Assembly (NCBI RefSeq): GCF_001294645.1
Contig: NZ_CP011868.1
Location: 124,001 to 188,000, forward strand
DNA from: Pseudonocardia sp. HH130629-09
GTDB lineage: Bacteria; Actinomycetota; Actinomycetes; Mycobacteriales; Pseudonocardiaceae
Reading direction: 5' to 3'
DNA length: 64,000 nucleotides
The position numbers and the translations under genes were made by a program. Every line of letters starts with the position of its first letter. Within the stretch, counting starts at the first letter, position 1. The notes beneath the pieces were generated by a model, which saw nothing but the letters and a program-made list of their open reading frames with translations, had not been told where the DNA came from and searched no databases. Of this stretch, positions 1 through 6,844 are shown in pieces.

Positions 1-121
1 TCCGTCTGCCGCGTCGCAGTCGGTCGCTGACGGCCCGGACGGCCCGGACGGCGCTGCCGGCCCTGAGGCGTCCGCCGGGGTCGACCCGGCCCCGTCGGCG
101 GCCGACGGCCCGGCCCGCTGA
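1..121 (+). CDS. 3' end of an Ala/Pro/Gly/Asp-rich protein (partial)
   Basis: Reading from base 2, about 39 codons run to a TGA at 119-121. Third positions are almost all G or C, as in real genes here. The visible tail is low complexity, with repeated DGP units and Ala/Pro/Ser, resembling a disordered C-terminal extension. The upstream part lies outside the window, so no function can be assigned. It is convergent with menA. Confidence 0.45.
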   Translation, partial: PSAASQSVADGPDGPDGAAGPEASAGVDPAPSAADGPAR

Positions 122-308
122 CGGCCGGACGCCCCGGCTCGCCGGCCGGTTGCGCCCCGACGTGTGGGCCCGCGGGCCCCTTCCCGGGACGGATCGCCCC
201 GGTACGGCCGACCGCCGTACTCCGACGTGCGGACGGCGCGCCTCGGTCCGGGGACCGCGGGCAGCACTGTCGTGCCGGATCGCCCCGCCGGCGGCGCCGG
301 GACCGGTC

Positions 309-1181
309 TCAGCCGAACGCGAGCCCGACCGCCACGGCCACGCCCCAGGCCAGCAGGAGCAGGCCGGTGTCCTTGAGGACGGGGATGAGCGCGGGGCCCT
401 GTGCCCCGCCGAGCACGATCCGCACCGGCCGCACGGCTGCGGGCAGTGCGAGGAGCGCCAGCAGCACGCCGGGCCGGTCGAACGCGGCACCGACCGCGAC
501 GACGAACGGCACCAGTACCAGCGCGAGATGGAGCAGCCGGGTGCCGCGATCCCCGAGTCGCACCGCGAGGGTGCGCTTGCCGACGCCCCGGTCGCCCGGG
601 ATGTCCCGCAGGTTGTTCGCGACCAGCACGGCGCAGGTCAACAGTCCGGCACCGACCGCGGCCCCGACGGCGGCGGCGTCGACGCGCCCGGCCTGGGTCA
701 CCATGGTTCCCAGCACCGCGACCGGGCCGAAGAACACGAACACCGCGACCTCGCCGAGCCCGGCGTAGCCGTAGGGCCGCGATCCGCCGGTGTAGTACCA
801 GGCCCCGACGATGCACAGGGCCCCCACGAGCAGCAGCCACCACTGGCCCGAGACCGCCGTGAGCACCAGCCCGGCGACGGCCGCGATCCCGAAGCAGGCG
901 AACGCCGCGGTCTTCACGGTGGCCGGCTCGGCGGCCCGGGAGCCGACCAGGCGCTGGGGGCCGACGCGCTCGTCGTCGGTGCCGCGGATGCCGTCGGAGT
1001 AGTCGTTGGCGAAGTTCACCCCGATCACCAGCGCGACCGCCACCAGGAGGGCGAGCAGTGCGGAGCCGGGAGCGACGGCGCCCGCGCCGAGCGCGGCGCC
1101 GGTCCCGACGAGGACGGGCGAGATCGCGGTGGGAAGGGTGCGCGGCCGCGCGCCCTCGACCCACTCTGCCGTGGTGGCCAC
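309..1181 (-). CDS. menA: MenA, 1,4-dihydroxy-2-naphthoate polyprenyltransferase
   Basis: Integral-membrane UbiA-family prenyltransferase of 290 residues that joins a polyprenyl chain to DHNA, giving demethylmenaquinone. The first Asp-rich motif is NDYSD at residues 59-63 and the second includes D193 and D197 in [10 protein letters not shown]; both bind Mg-diphosphate. There are about eight hydrophobic segments. The GTG start at 1181 encodes M-A-T-T. Six nucleotides before it is a TAGGTT -10 hexamer with no Shine-Dalgarno, so the transcript is probably leaderless. menE, menB, menD and menG lie in the same 21 kb, which supports the assignment. Confidence 0.95.
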   Translation of the reverse strand: MATTAEWVEGARPRTLPTAISPVLVGTGAALGAGAVAPGSALLALLVAVALVIGVNFANDYSDGIRGTDDERVGPQRLVGSRAAEPATVKTAAFACFGIAAVAGLVLTAVSGQWWLLLVGALCIVGAWYYTGGSRPYGYAGLGEVAVFVFFGPVAVLGTMVTQAGRVDAAAVGAAVGAGLLTCAVLVANNLRDIPGDRGVGKRTLAVRLGDRGTRLLHLALVLVPFVVAVGAAFDRPGVLLALLALPAAVRPVRIVLGGAQGPALIPVLKDTGLLLLAWGVAVAVGLAFG

Positions 1182-1187
1182 CCCGGA

Positions 1188-1193
1188 AACCTA
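1188..1193 (-). promoter_or_regulatory. -10 hexamer of menA, leaderless arrangement
   Basis: TAGGTT on the minus strand lies 6 nt before the GTG start of menA. Transcription starting about 7 nt downstream would begin at the start codon. Confidence 0.5.
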
Positions 1194-1234
1194 TCCCGCC
1201 GCGCCGCCGTCCCGCCGGAACCGTCCCACCTCAC

Positions 1235-1300
1235 AGCCACACCCTGGGCCGGTCGCCACACCCGCTGCAACAGGTGTGAGGACCGGCCCAGGGTGTGGCT
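1235..1300 (-). terminator. Long perfect hairpin after the secreted-protein gene
   Basis: Twenty-base arms at 1235-1254 and 1281-1300 are perfectly complementary. The 26-nt loop holds a second stem (CACACC/GGTGTG). The hairpin lies just past the stop of the 1315-2946 gene and ahead of the menA promoter, both on the minus strand, so it probably insulates menA. There is no U-run, which is usual in actinobacteria. Confidence 0.6.
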
Positions 1301-1314
1301 GCGGACCCGGGAGG

Positions 1315-2946
1315 TCAGGGGGTGCCGGAGGGTGCCCGTCGGGCCGAGCCGGGTGTCACGCGGGCGGCCTGGCTGGCGCCGTCGGGGACGTCGCTCGTGG
1401 GCGCTGGCGTGGGGGTGGATCCGCCGGCGGCCGGAGCACCGGTGCCCGGCCGGTCCGCCCAGGAGGGCGACGGTGCGGGGGAGGCCGGAGCGGTGCCTGC
1501 CGGGGCGGAGGTGGTGGCCGGAGCCGGTGAGCCGGCCGCCCCGGCGGACCCGCTGGGTGCCGGGGAGGTCGCGAACCCGGCGGACGCCGCGGGAGCGGTG
1601 GAGCCGCCGGACGCGGCGGGAACGGCGGAGTCACCGGGCGCAGCCGAGGCGCCGGGCGCGGACGGCGCAGCGGGCGTGGGCCCGGCGGCGGAGGAGTCGG
1701 ACGGAGCCGGTGCGGCGGGCGCTGCCGGGGCGTCGCAGGCCGGGACGTCGCCCGGCAGCCCGGCGAACGCCGTCGTCGGGAGGTACTGGCCGTCGCCGAT
1801 CCGGACGAACGCGCCGGAGGCGCACTGCACCGGCACCTCGGTGGCGTCGACGGCGATCCCGACCGACTCCGCGCCGGCCTCGGGACGGGCGAGGATCTGC
1901 ACGTCCGGGGCGCCCTCGGTGCGGATCGCGGACAGCCGCTGCGACCCGGTCCACAGGTAGTCGACCTGGACCTGCGAGTTGTCCTTCAGCCCCAGGACGT
2001 CCCAGAAGATGCCGTCGCCCAGGTCGATGCCCGCCGGGTTGGCGACCCTGCGGCCGAACTGGTCCTTGCCGCCGTTGTGCCCGTTGCGCGCGGCCGCGGC
2101 CTGCGGCACACCCTGGGGCAGGTCCTTCCACATCTCCCGCTGGTCCGACGGGTTCCAGTAGTCGTCCTTGGTGTTCCACGGGCCGATGTCCCACACCGGG
2201 GCGATCGCGCAGCGGCCGTTGGGGGCGCAGACCTTCACCGAGTAGTCGGTCTTGCCGTTGGCCGAGAGCGCCCGACGCGACGGCAGCGCGACGAAGCGGT
2301 CCCGGTTGACGATCTTGTGGCCGTTCGCGGTGGTGCCGCCGACGAGCCCCTCGCGGGTCGCGAACACCGAGTAGCTGCGCGGAGCGGCCTCGGTGAGCGG
2401 TTCGCCCTCGGCGCCGGCGTTGGGCGTCGCGGTGAGGGTGACCTCCCGGACGGTCGGATCGGCCGCCCCGGTGGCGGTGAGGACCAGGCGTCCCTGCACC
2501 TCGGTGACGGCCTCCGGCAGCTCGGTGCGGGAGCCCTCGGCGGGGATCCACTCGGTCCAGCCGCCGCCTGCCCGCTTGCCCCGGACGTCGACCGACGCCG
2601 TCGAACCGGGAGGGGTGTCCGCGACCAGCAGGGAGTCGACCTCGCGGGTCGGGGTGTCCAGGGTGTGCGGCGCGAGGGTCAGCAGCCCGGTCGGGACGAC
2701 CTCGGCCGGGTCCGCGGAGGACTCCGTGTCCCCCTCGTCCGCCGGGGCCCCGAAGGCCGTCGACCGGTCGAACCGGGCCCCGTCGGGCGAGACGACGACA
2801 CCTTTGCCGGTGCCCTCGCTCAGCTCCGGCTGCCACGTCGTGCCCGGCTCGCCGGCCATCGCCGGGACCGTGGCGGCGGCACAGAGCGCGCCGGTCGCGG
2901 CGAGCAGACCGATGGCCCGCAGCCCGGCCCGCGTGATGCTGCGCAT
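1315..2946 (-). CDS. Secreted protein with RlpA-like (double-psi barrel) signature and Pro/Ala/Ser tail
   Basis: 543 residues. The N-terminus is a signal peptide (basic start, hydrophobic core, cleavage near A-M-A at about residue 31). A middle stretch at about residues 195-330 has a TANGH motif, then VALPS, two Cys flanking a short NGR loop, and a WDIGPWN motif. This order resembles the RlpA/expansin double-psi barrel pattern (TANG ... LP ... D-x-G-P), so a cell-wall role is inferred rather than shown. From about residue 400 to the end the chain is Pro/Ala/Ser/Gly-rich and likely disordered. Homologous secreted proteins are known in Streptomyces without a firm function. Confidence 0.8.
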   Translation of the reverse strand: MRSITRAGLRAIGLLAATGALCAAATVPAMAGEPGTTWQPELSEGTGKGVVVSPDGARFDRSTAFGAPADEGDTESSADPAEVVPTGLLTLAPHTLDTPTREVDSLLVADTPPGSTASVDVRGKRAGGGWTEWIPAEGSRTELPEAVTEVQGRLVLTATGAADPTVREVTLTATPNAGAEGEPLTEAAPRSYSVFATREGLVGGTTANGHKIVNRDRFVALPSRRALSANGKTDYSVKVCAPNGRCAIAPVWDIGPWNTKDDYWNPSDQREMWKDLPQGVPQAAAARNGHNGGKDQFGRRVANPAGIDLGDGIFWDVLGLKDNSQVQVDYLWTGSQRLSAIRTEGAPDVQILARPEAGAESVGIAVDATEVPVQCASGAFVRIGDGQYLPTTAFAGLPGDVPACDAPAAPAAPAPSDSSAAGPTPAAPSAPGASAAPGDSAVPAASGGSTAPAASAGFATSPAPSGSAGAAGSPAPATTSAPAGTAPASPAPSPSWADRPGTGAPAAGGSTPTPAPTSDVPDGASQAARVTPGSARRAPSGTP

Positions 2947-3172
2947 GGATAACCCCCGCTGATAGCTGTGACTCGTGTGACGACGGGGAACCCTGTGATG
3001 GGTGTGGGTTCTGAGTCGCCAGTGGTCGTAGCACAGTCGATTTCAGGGCCGCGCGCAACGCACTCTGTGTGAACCAACTCCAAGGTGTGTACGCGGATCA
3101 GGTGATCGAGACCGTGACGCAACGGTGCGATCCCACTGCTGAACGTGACCGACAACTCCGCTGGGTGAGCGG

Positions 3173-4426
3173 TCAGGCGGAGCGTGCCCGCATCAGGAGC
3201 TCCGTGACGGCGGTGCGGTCGGGCTTGCCGATCCCGCGCTCGGGCACGGTGTCGGCCCGCAGCAGCAGCCGCGGTACGGCGGCCCGACCGCAGGCCGCGC
3301 GGACCGCGGCGCGCAGGGCGTGATCGTCCGGGGCGGCCGCGGCGGGCACCACGAGCGCGGCCACGATCTGGCCCCACTCGTCGTCGGGAAGGCCGACGAC
3401 GCACGCCGCGCGGACGCCGTCGACCGCCAGGAGCGCCCGCTCCACCGCGGCCGGTGCGACCTTCTCGCCCCCGGTGTTGACGACGTCGTCGGCCCGGCCC
3501 AGGACGGTCAGCGTCCCGTCCGGTGCGAGCGCGCCGAGGTCCCCGGTCCGGAACCGGCGGACGCCCCCGTCGGACACGAAGGCGTCCGCGGTCGCCTCCG
3601 GCGCCCCCAGGTACCCGCCGGCGACGACCGGCCCGCCCAGCACCACCCGACCGTCGGCCGGGTCGAGGGTGACCTCGACGCCGTCGAGCGGGACGCCGTC
3701 GTAGACGCAGCCGCCGCAGGTCTCGCTCATCCCGTAGGTGGTGACCACCCGCACCCCCGCGGTGAGCGCGCGCTCGCGCAGCCGCGGGTCCAGCGCCGCC
3801 CCGCCGACGAGCACGGCGTCGTACCCGGCCAGGGCGTACAGCGGTGCGGCGCCGTGCTCGAGGACTCGTGCCAGCTGGGTCGGGACGAGGCTGGTGTAAC
3901 GACGGGTGCCGTGCGCCATCCGCCTGGTCGCGCGGGCCAGGCCGTCGGGCCGGAAGCCGTCGCGGACGTCCTGGACCACACAGGCCGTGTCCACGAGCAG
4001 GGCGCGCAGCACCACCTGGACCCCGGCGACGTGCTCGGCGGGCAGCGTGAGCAGCCACGACCCCGGGCCGCCGAGACGGGCGTGCGTCGCCGCGGCCGAG
4101 GCCCGCAGAGCGTCCGCGGTGAGTGCGACGTACTTGGGCTCCCCGGTCGATCCCGACGTGGCGACGACGGCGACCAGCCCGTCGGGCAGCTCCCCGGCGG
4201 CTGCCGCCCGCGCCACCGGCCCCGGCAGCGCGGCGGCCTGCGCAGTGTCGGCCTGCCCTGTGCCGGGCCGGTTCGTGTCGGCCCGCCCGGTGCCCGCCTC
4301 CGGGCCGGGCCCGGATCGCACGGGCAGCACCGCGGGCCCCGCACCGTCGAGGGCGGCCCGCAGCGCGGCGGCCAGCCGGGTCACCGACTCCGCGGAGCCG
4401 TCCACCGGAAGTGCACGCACAGTCAT
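3173..4426 (-). CDS. menE: MenE, o-succinylbenzoate--CoA ligase
   Basis: AMP-forming acyl-CoA synthetase of 417 residues that activates o-succinylbenzoate to its CoA thioester. The adenylate P-loop TSGSTGEPK is at residues 90-98. A TTYGMSET motif near residue 230 and an RTGDLG motif near 290 follow, and the C-terminal lid carries GEKV and the catalytic Lys in GIGKPDR. The ATG at 4426 is chosen over an in-frame ATG at 4489 because family alignment begins here. The gap to the divergent gene at 4603 is short. Confidence 0.93.
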   Translation of the reverse strand: MTVRALPVDGSAESVTRLAAALRAALDGAGPAVLPVRSGPGPEAGTGRADTNRPGTGQADTAQAAALPGPVARAAAAGELPDGLVAVVATSGSTGEPKYVALTADALRASAAATHARLGGPGSWLLTLPAEHVAGVQVVLRALLVDTACVVQDVRDGFRPDGLARATRRMAHGTRRYTSLVPTQLARVLEHGAAPLYALAGYDAVLVGGAALDPRLRERALTAGVRVVTTYGMSETCGGCVYDGVPLDGVEVTLDPADGRVVLGGPVVAGGYLGAPEATADAFVSDGGVRRFRTGDLGALAPDGTLTVLGRADDVVNTGGEKVAPAAVERALLAVDGVRAACVVGLPDDEWGQIVAALVVPAAAAPDDHALRAAVRAACGRAAVPRLLLRADTVPERGIGKPDRTAVTELLMRARSA

Positions 4427-4602
4427 GCTGTCAACCCTGTCTGCCGTGACGCACGCAACCGGAAGCAGCGTCCGAACGGCCTCTTTCATCAGATTCGGGG
4501 AACGGTGTAAGGCACGTGCAACGCGGACGGCCTCCCGCCCGACTCAGGGGGTGAGAGCGGCGGCGCACCCGCCCGCCGGTCACGGGTTCGAAGGAGCTCA
4601 CC

Positions 4603-4889
4603 ATGCCGTACACCGCCTCCGCCGACGCGTCCCCGACCGGGAGCCCGCGCTCGCTGCGCTGCCGTCGGCCCGCCGGCTCCGGGCACCGTGCGGACGCCGG
4701 CGAGCTCGCGGCACTGGCCTTCGACCTGCCCGCCGGCCCGGTCGGCCCTCCGGCCCCGCCCCGGCCTCGGCGCCGGTCCGGGTCCCGGTGCCGCAGCGCC
4801 CGGCGGTCGTGGTCCCGCGGCAGAGCGGTCCGCGGGGCGTCGCGGCGCGGCCGGTCCCCGTGCCCCGGCCGCGCCCGACTGCGGAGTGA
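4603..4889 (+). pseudogene. Small Pro/Val/Arg-rich protein gene with an apparent -1 frameshift
   Basis: A good Shine-Dalgarno (AAGGAG, 4590-4595) precedes ATG 4603. The first frame reads about 48 codons with strong G/C third positions, including the stretch ELAALAFDLPAGP. It then loses coding character near 4738-4750, where the bases are C-rich. The frame at positions divisible by three takes over, reading PVRVPVPQRPAVVVPRQSG and stopping at TGA 4887-4889. Rejoining needs one extra base and gives about 95 residues. Without the shift the first frame runs open antisense through menB. The family is not recognised. The stop lies 4 nt from the end of menB. Confidence 0.5.
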
Positions 4890-4893
4890 GGAC

Positions 4894-5796
4894 CTAGTAG
4901 TGCCAGGGGAAGGGCGACCAGTCCGGGGCGCGCTTCTCCAGGAACGAGTCCCGGCCCTCCACCGCCTCGTCGGTCATGTAGGCCAGCCGGGTCGCCTCGC
5001 CGGCGAAGAGCTGCTGGCCGACCAGGCCGTCGTCGGCGAGGTTGAACGCGTACTTCAGCATCCGCTGGGCCTGCGGCGACTTGCCGTTGATCTCCCGGGC
5101 CCACTGCAGGGCCTCGGTCTCCAGCTCGGCGTGGTCCACCACGGCGTTGACCGCGCCCATGTGGTGCATCTGCTCGGCGCTGTAGGTCCGGCCGAGGAAG
5201 AAGATCTCCCGGGCGAACTTCTGGCCGACCTGGCGGGCGAGGTAGGCCGAGCCGTAGCTGCCGTCGAAGGAGCCGACGTCGGCGTCGGTCTGCTTGAAGC
5301 GGGCGTGCTCGCGGGAGGCGATCGTGAGGTCGGCGACGGCGTGCAGCGAGTGCCCGCCCCCGGCGGCCCAGCCGTTGACCACGGCGATGACGACCTTGGG
5401 CATGAAGCGGATCAGCCGCTGGCACTCCAGGATGTGCAGCCGCCCCGCCCGACCCTGCTCGACGGTCTCCGCGGTGTCCCCGGAGGCGTACTGGTAGCCG
5501 GTGCGGCCACGGATGCGCTGGTCGCCGCCGGAGCAGAAGGCGCGCTTGCCGTCCTTGGGGGAGGGGCCGTTGCCGGTCAGCAGGACCGCGCCGACATCGG
5601 AGCTGGTCCGGGCGTGCTCCAGGGCGCGGTAGAGCTCGTCGACGGTGCCCGGCCGGAAGGCGTTGAGGACCTCGGGGCGGTCGAACGCGATCCGGACCGC
5701 GCCGGTGTCGCGGGCGCGGTGGTAGGTGATGTCGCGGAAGTCGAACCCGTCGACCGGTGTCCACGCGTCCGGATCGAAGGTCTCGGAGACGGTCAT
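4894..5796 (-). CDS. menB: MenB, 1,4-dihydroxy-2-naphthoyl-CoA synthase
   Basis: Crotonase-fold enzyme of 300 residues that cyclises o-succinylbenzoyl-CoA to DHNA-CoA. Visible family features are the oxyanion-hole region FCSGGDQRIRG, the VVNGWAAGGGHSLH loop, the catalytic Asp in DADVGSFDGSYGS, and the C-terminal PDWSPFPWHY that contributes to the neighbouring active site. Length fits the family. The ATG at 5796 has a TACAGT hexamer 6 nt upstream and no Shine-Dalgarno, so the message is probably leaderless. Confidence 0.96.
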   Translation of the reverse strand: MTVSETFDPDAWTPVDGFDFRDITYHRARDTGAVRIAFDRPEVLNAFRPGTVDELYRALEHARTSSDVGAVLLTGNGPSPKDGKRAFCSGGDQRIRGRTGYQYASGDTAETVEQGRAGRLHILECQRLIRFMPKVVIAVVNGWAAGGGHSLHAVADLTIASREHARFKQTDADVGSFDGSYGSAYLARQVGQKFAREIFFLGRTYSAEQMHHMGAVNAVVDHAELETEALQWAREINGKSPQAQRMLKYAFNLADDGLVGQQLFAGEATRLAYMTDEAVEGRDSFLEKRAPDWSPFPWHY

Positions 5797-5802
5797 GGCC
5801 GC

Positions 5803-5808
5803 ACTGTA
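5803..5808 (-). promoter_or_regulatory. -10 hexamer of menB, leaderless arrangement
   Basis: TACAGT on the minus strand, 6 nt before the menB ATG. Confidence 0.5.
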
Positions 5809-5813
5809 GGGAA

Positions 5814-6707
5814 TCAGTCGGCGACGAGCGGCGCCAGCCGCTGTGCGACGGCGAGCGCGGGGCCGGGGCCGGTCCACCCGGCGTCGCCGTCGGCGTCCCA
5901 GACCTCCGACAGCACGCACACCGCGAACCCCCATGCCACCGCGCGGTCCCACTCGATCCCGACGGCGTCGGCGAGCCGTTCCAGCCGACCCGGGGCGCGG
6001 CGGGCCAGCTCGGCCGGGTCGGCGTCCAGGGGGTTGTACAGCAGCTGCCCGCAGTCGTAGCCGGGGTCGCCGACCCGGCCGTGCGGGTCGATCGCCAGCC
6101 ACGGCTCGCGGGTCGCGGCCAGGACGTTGTGCTGGTGCAGGTCCCCGTGCAGCAGCACCTCGCGCTCCGCGGAGCCGCACAGCTGCGTCCACAGGGCCGC
6201 CGCCCGTTCCACCAGCGGCCGGGGCAGAACCGCGTCGGGGCGGGCCAGGTGCGCGTCGAACGCCGCCCGCTCGACCGCGACGTGGTCGAGCCCCGCCGGG
6301 ACGGGCGCGCGGTGCAGCCGGGCGAGCAGCCCGCCGATCACCTCGACGGCCCGGTCGTCGGGCACGGCCGTGAGCTCGGTGCCGGGCTCGGCGCGCTCCA
6401 GCAGCAGCGCGCCGCGGGCCGGGTCGGCCCACAGCAGCCGGACCGCGCCGTCGCCGTCCCAGGCGCGCAGCGCGGCGGTCTCGGCGTCGAGGTGGCCGTC
6501 GGGCACACCGGCCTTCAGCACGGCCGGGGTGCCGTCCGCGCAGGTCACCGCGCGCACCGTGTGGAAGGTCTGCGGCAGCGTCGCGCCGAGCTCCAGGCCC
6601 AGCTCGCCCGCGAGGTCGCCGAGCAGCCGGTCCCGGGCGGCCAGCCAGGTCGCGCCCGCCGGGCCCCAGGTACGCACCACGGTGTCGGCGAGCTCGTCAC
6701 GGGGCAT
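5814..6707 (-). CDS. Aminoglycoside/hydroxyurea-type phosphotransferase
   Basis: Kinase-like protein of 297 residues. K65 (AVLK) would contact ATP, the catalytic loop is HGDLHQHN at 187-194, and the Mg-binding IDPHG is at 206-210, followed by GDPGYD. This pattern matches the APH(6)/hydroxyurea phosphotransferase family (streptomycin-6-kinase-like). Many chromosomal actinobacterial members have no demonstrated resistance role, so the substrate is unknown. It lies 17 nt upstream of menB, so its transcript may run into menB in addition to menB's own promoter. Confidence 0.88.
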   Translation of the reverse strand: MPRDELADTVVRTWGPAGATWLAARDRLLGDLAGELGLELGATLPQTFHTVRAVTCADGTPAVLKAGVPDGHLDAETAALRAWDGDGAVRLLWADPARGALLLERAEPGTELTAVPDDRAVEVIGGLLARLHRAPVPAGLDHVAVERAAFDAHLARPDAVLPRPLVERAAALWTQLCGSAEREVLLHGDLHQHNVLAATREPWLAIDPHGRVGDPGYDCGQLLYNPLDADPAELARRAPGRLERLADAVGIEWDRAVAWGFAVCVLSEVWDADGDAGWTGPGPALAVAQRLAPLVAD

Positions 6708-6844
6708 CGGCGCAGCGTGCCGAGGCGATCCGGATCACCGCAACCGGGTTCCCGTCGACGGGAGCGACCCGGGGACCGCGGGGTAGCGTCGGCTCCCAGC
6801 CCCGACCCGTCGCACGGGCCGGAGTCTGCGCCGAGAGGAGCCCC

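Noticed and set aside
2947..3172. Riboswitch or ydaO-type leader before the secreted-protein gene
   Set aside because: A GGGGG-TTATCC ribosome site is seen but no conserved riboswitch core could be matched.
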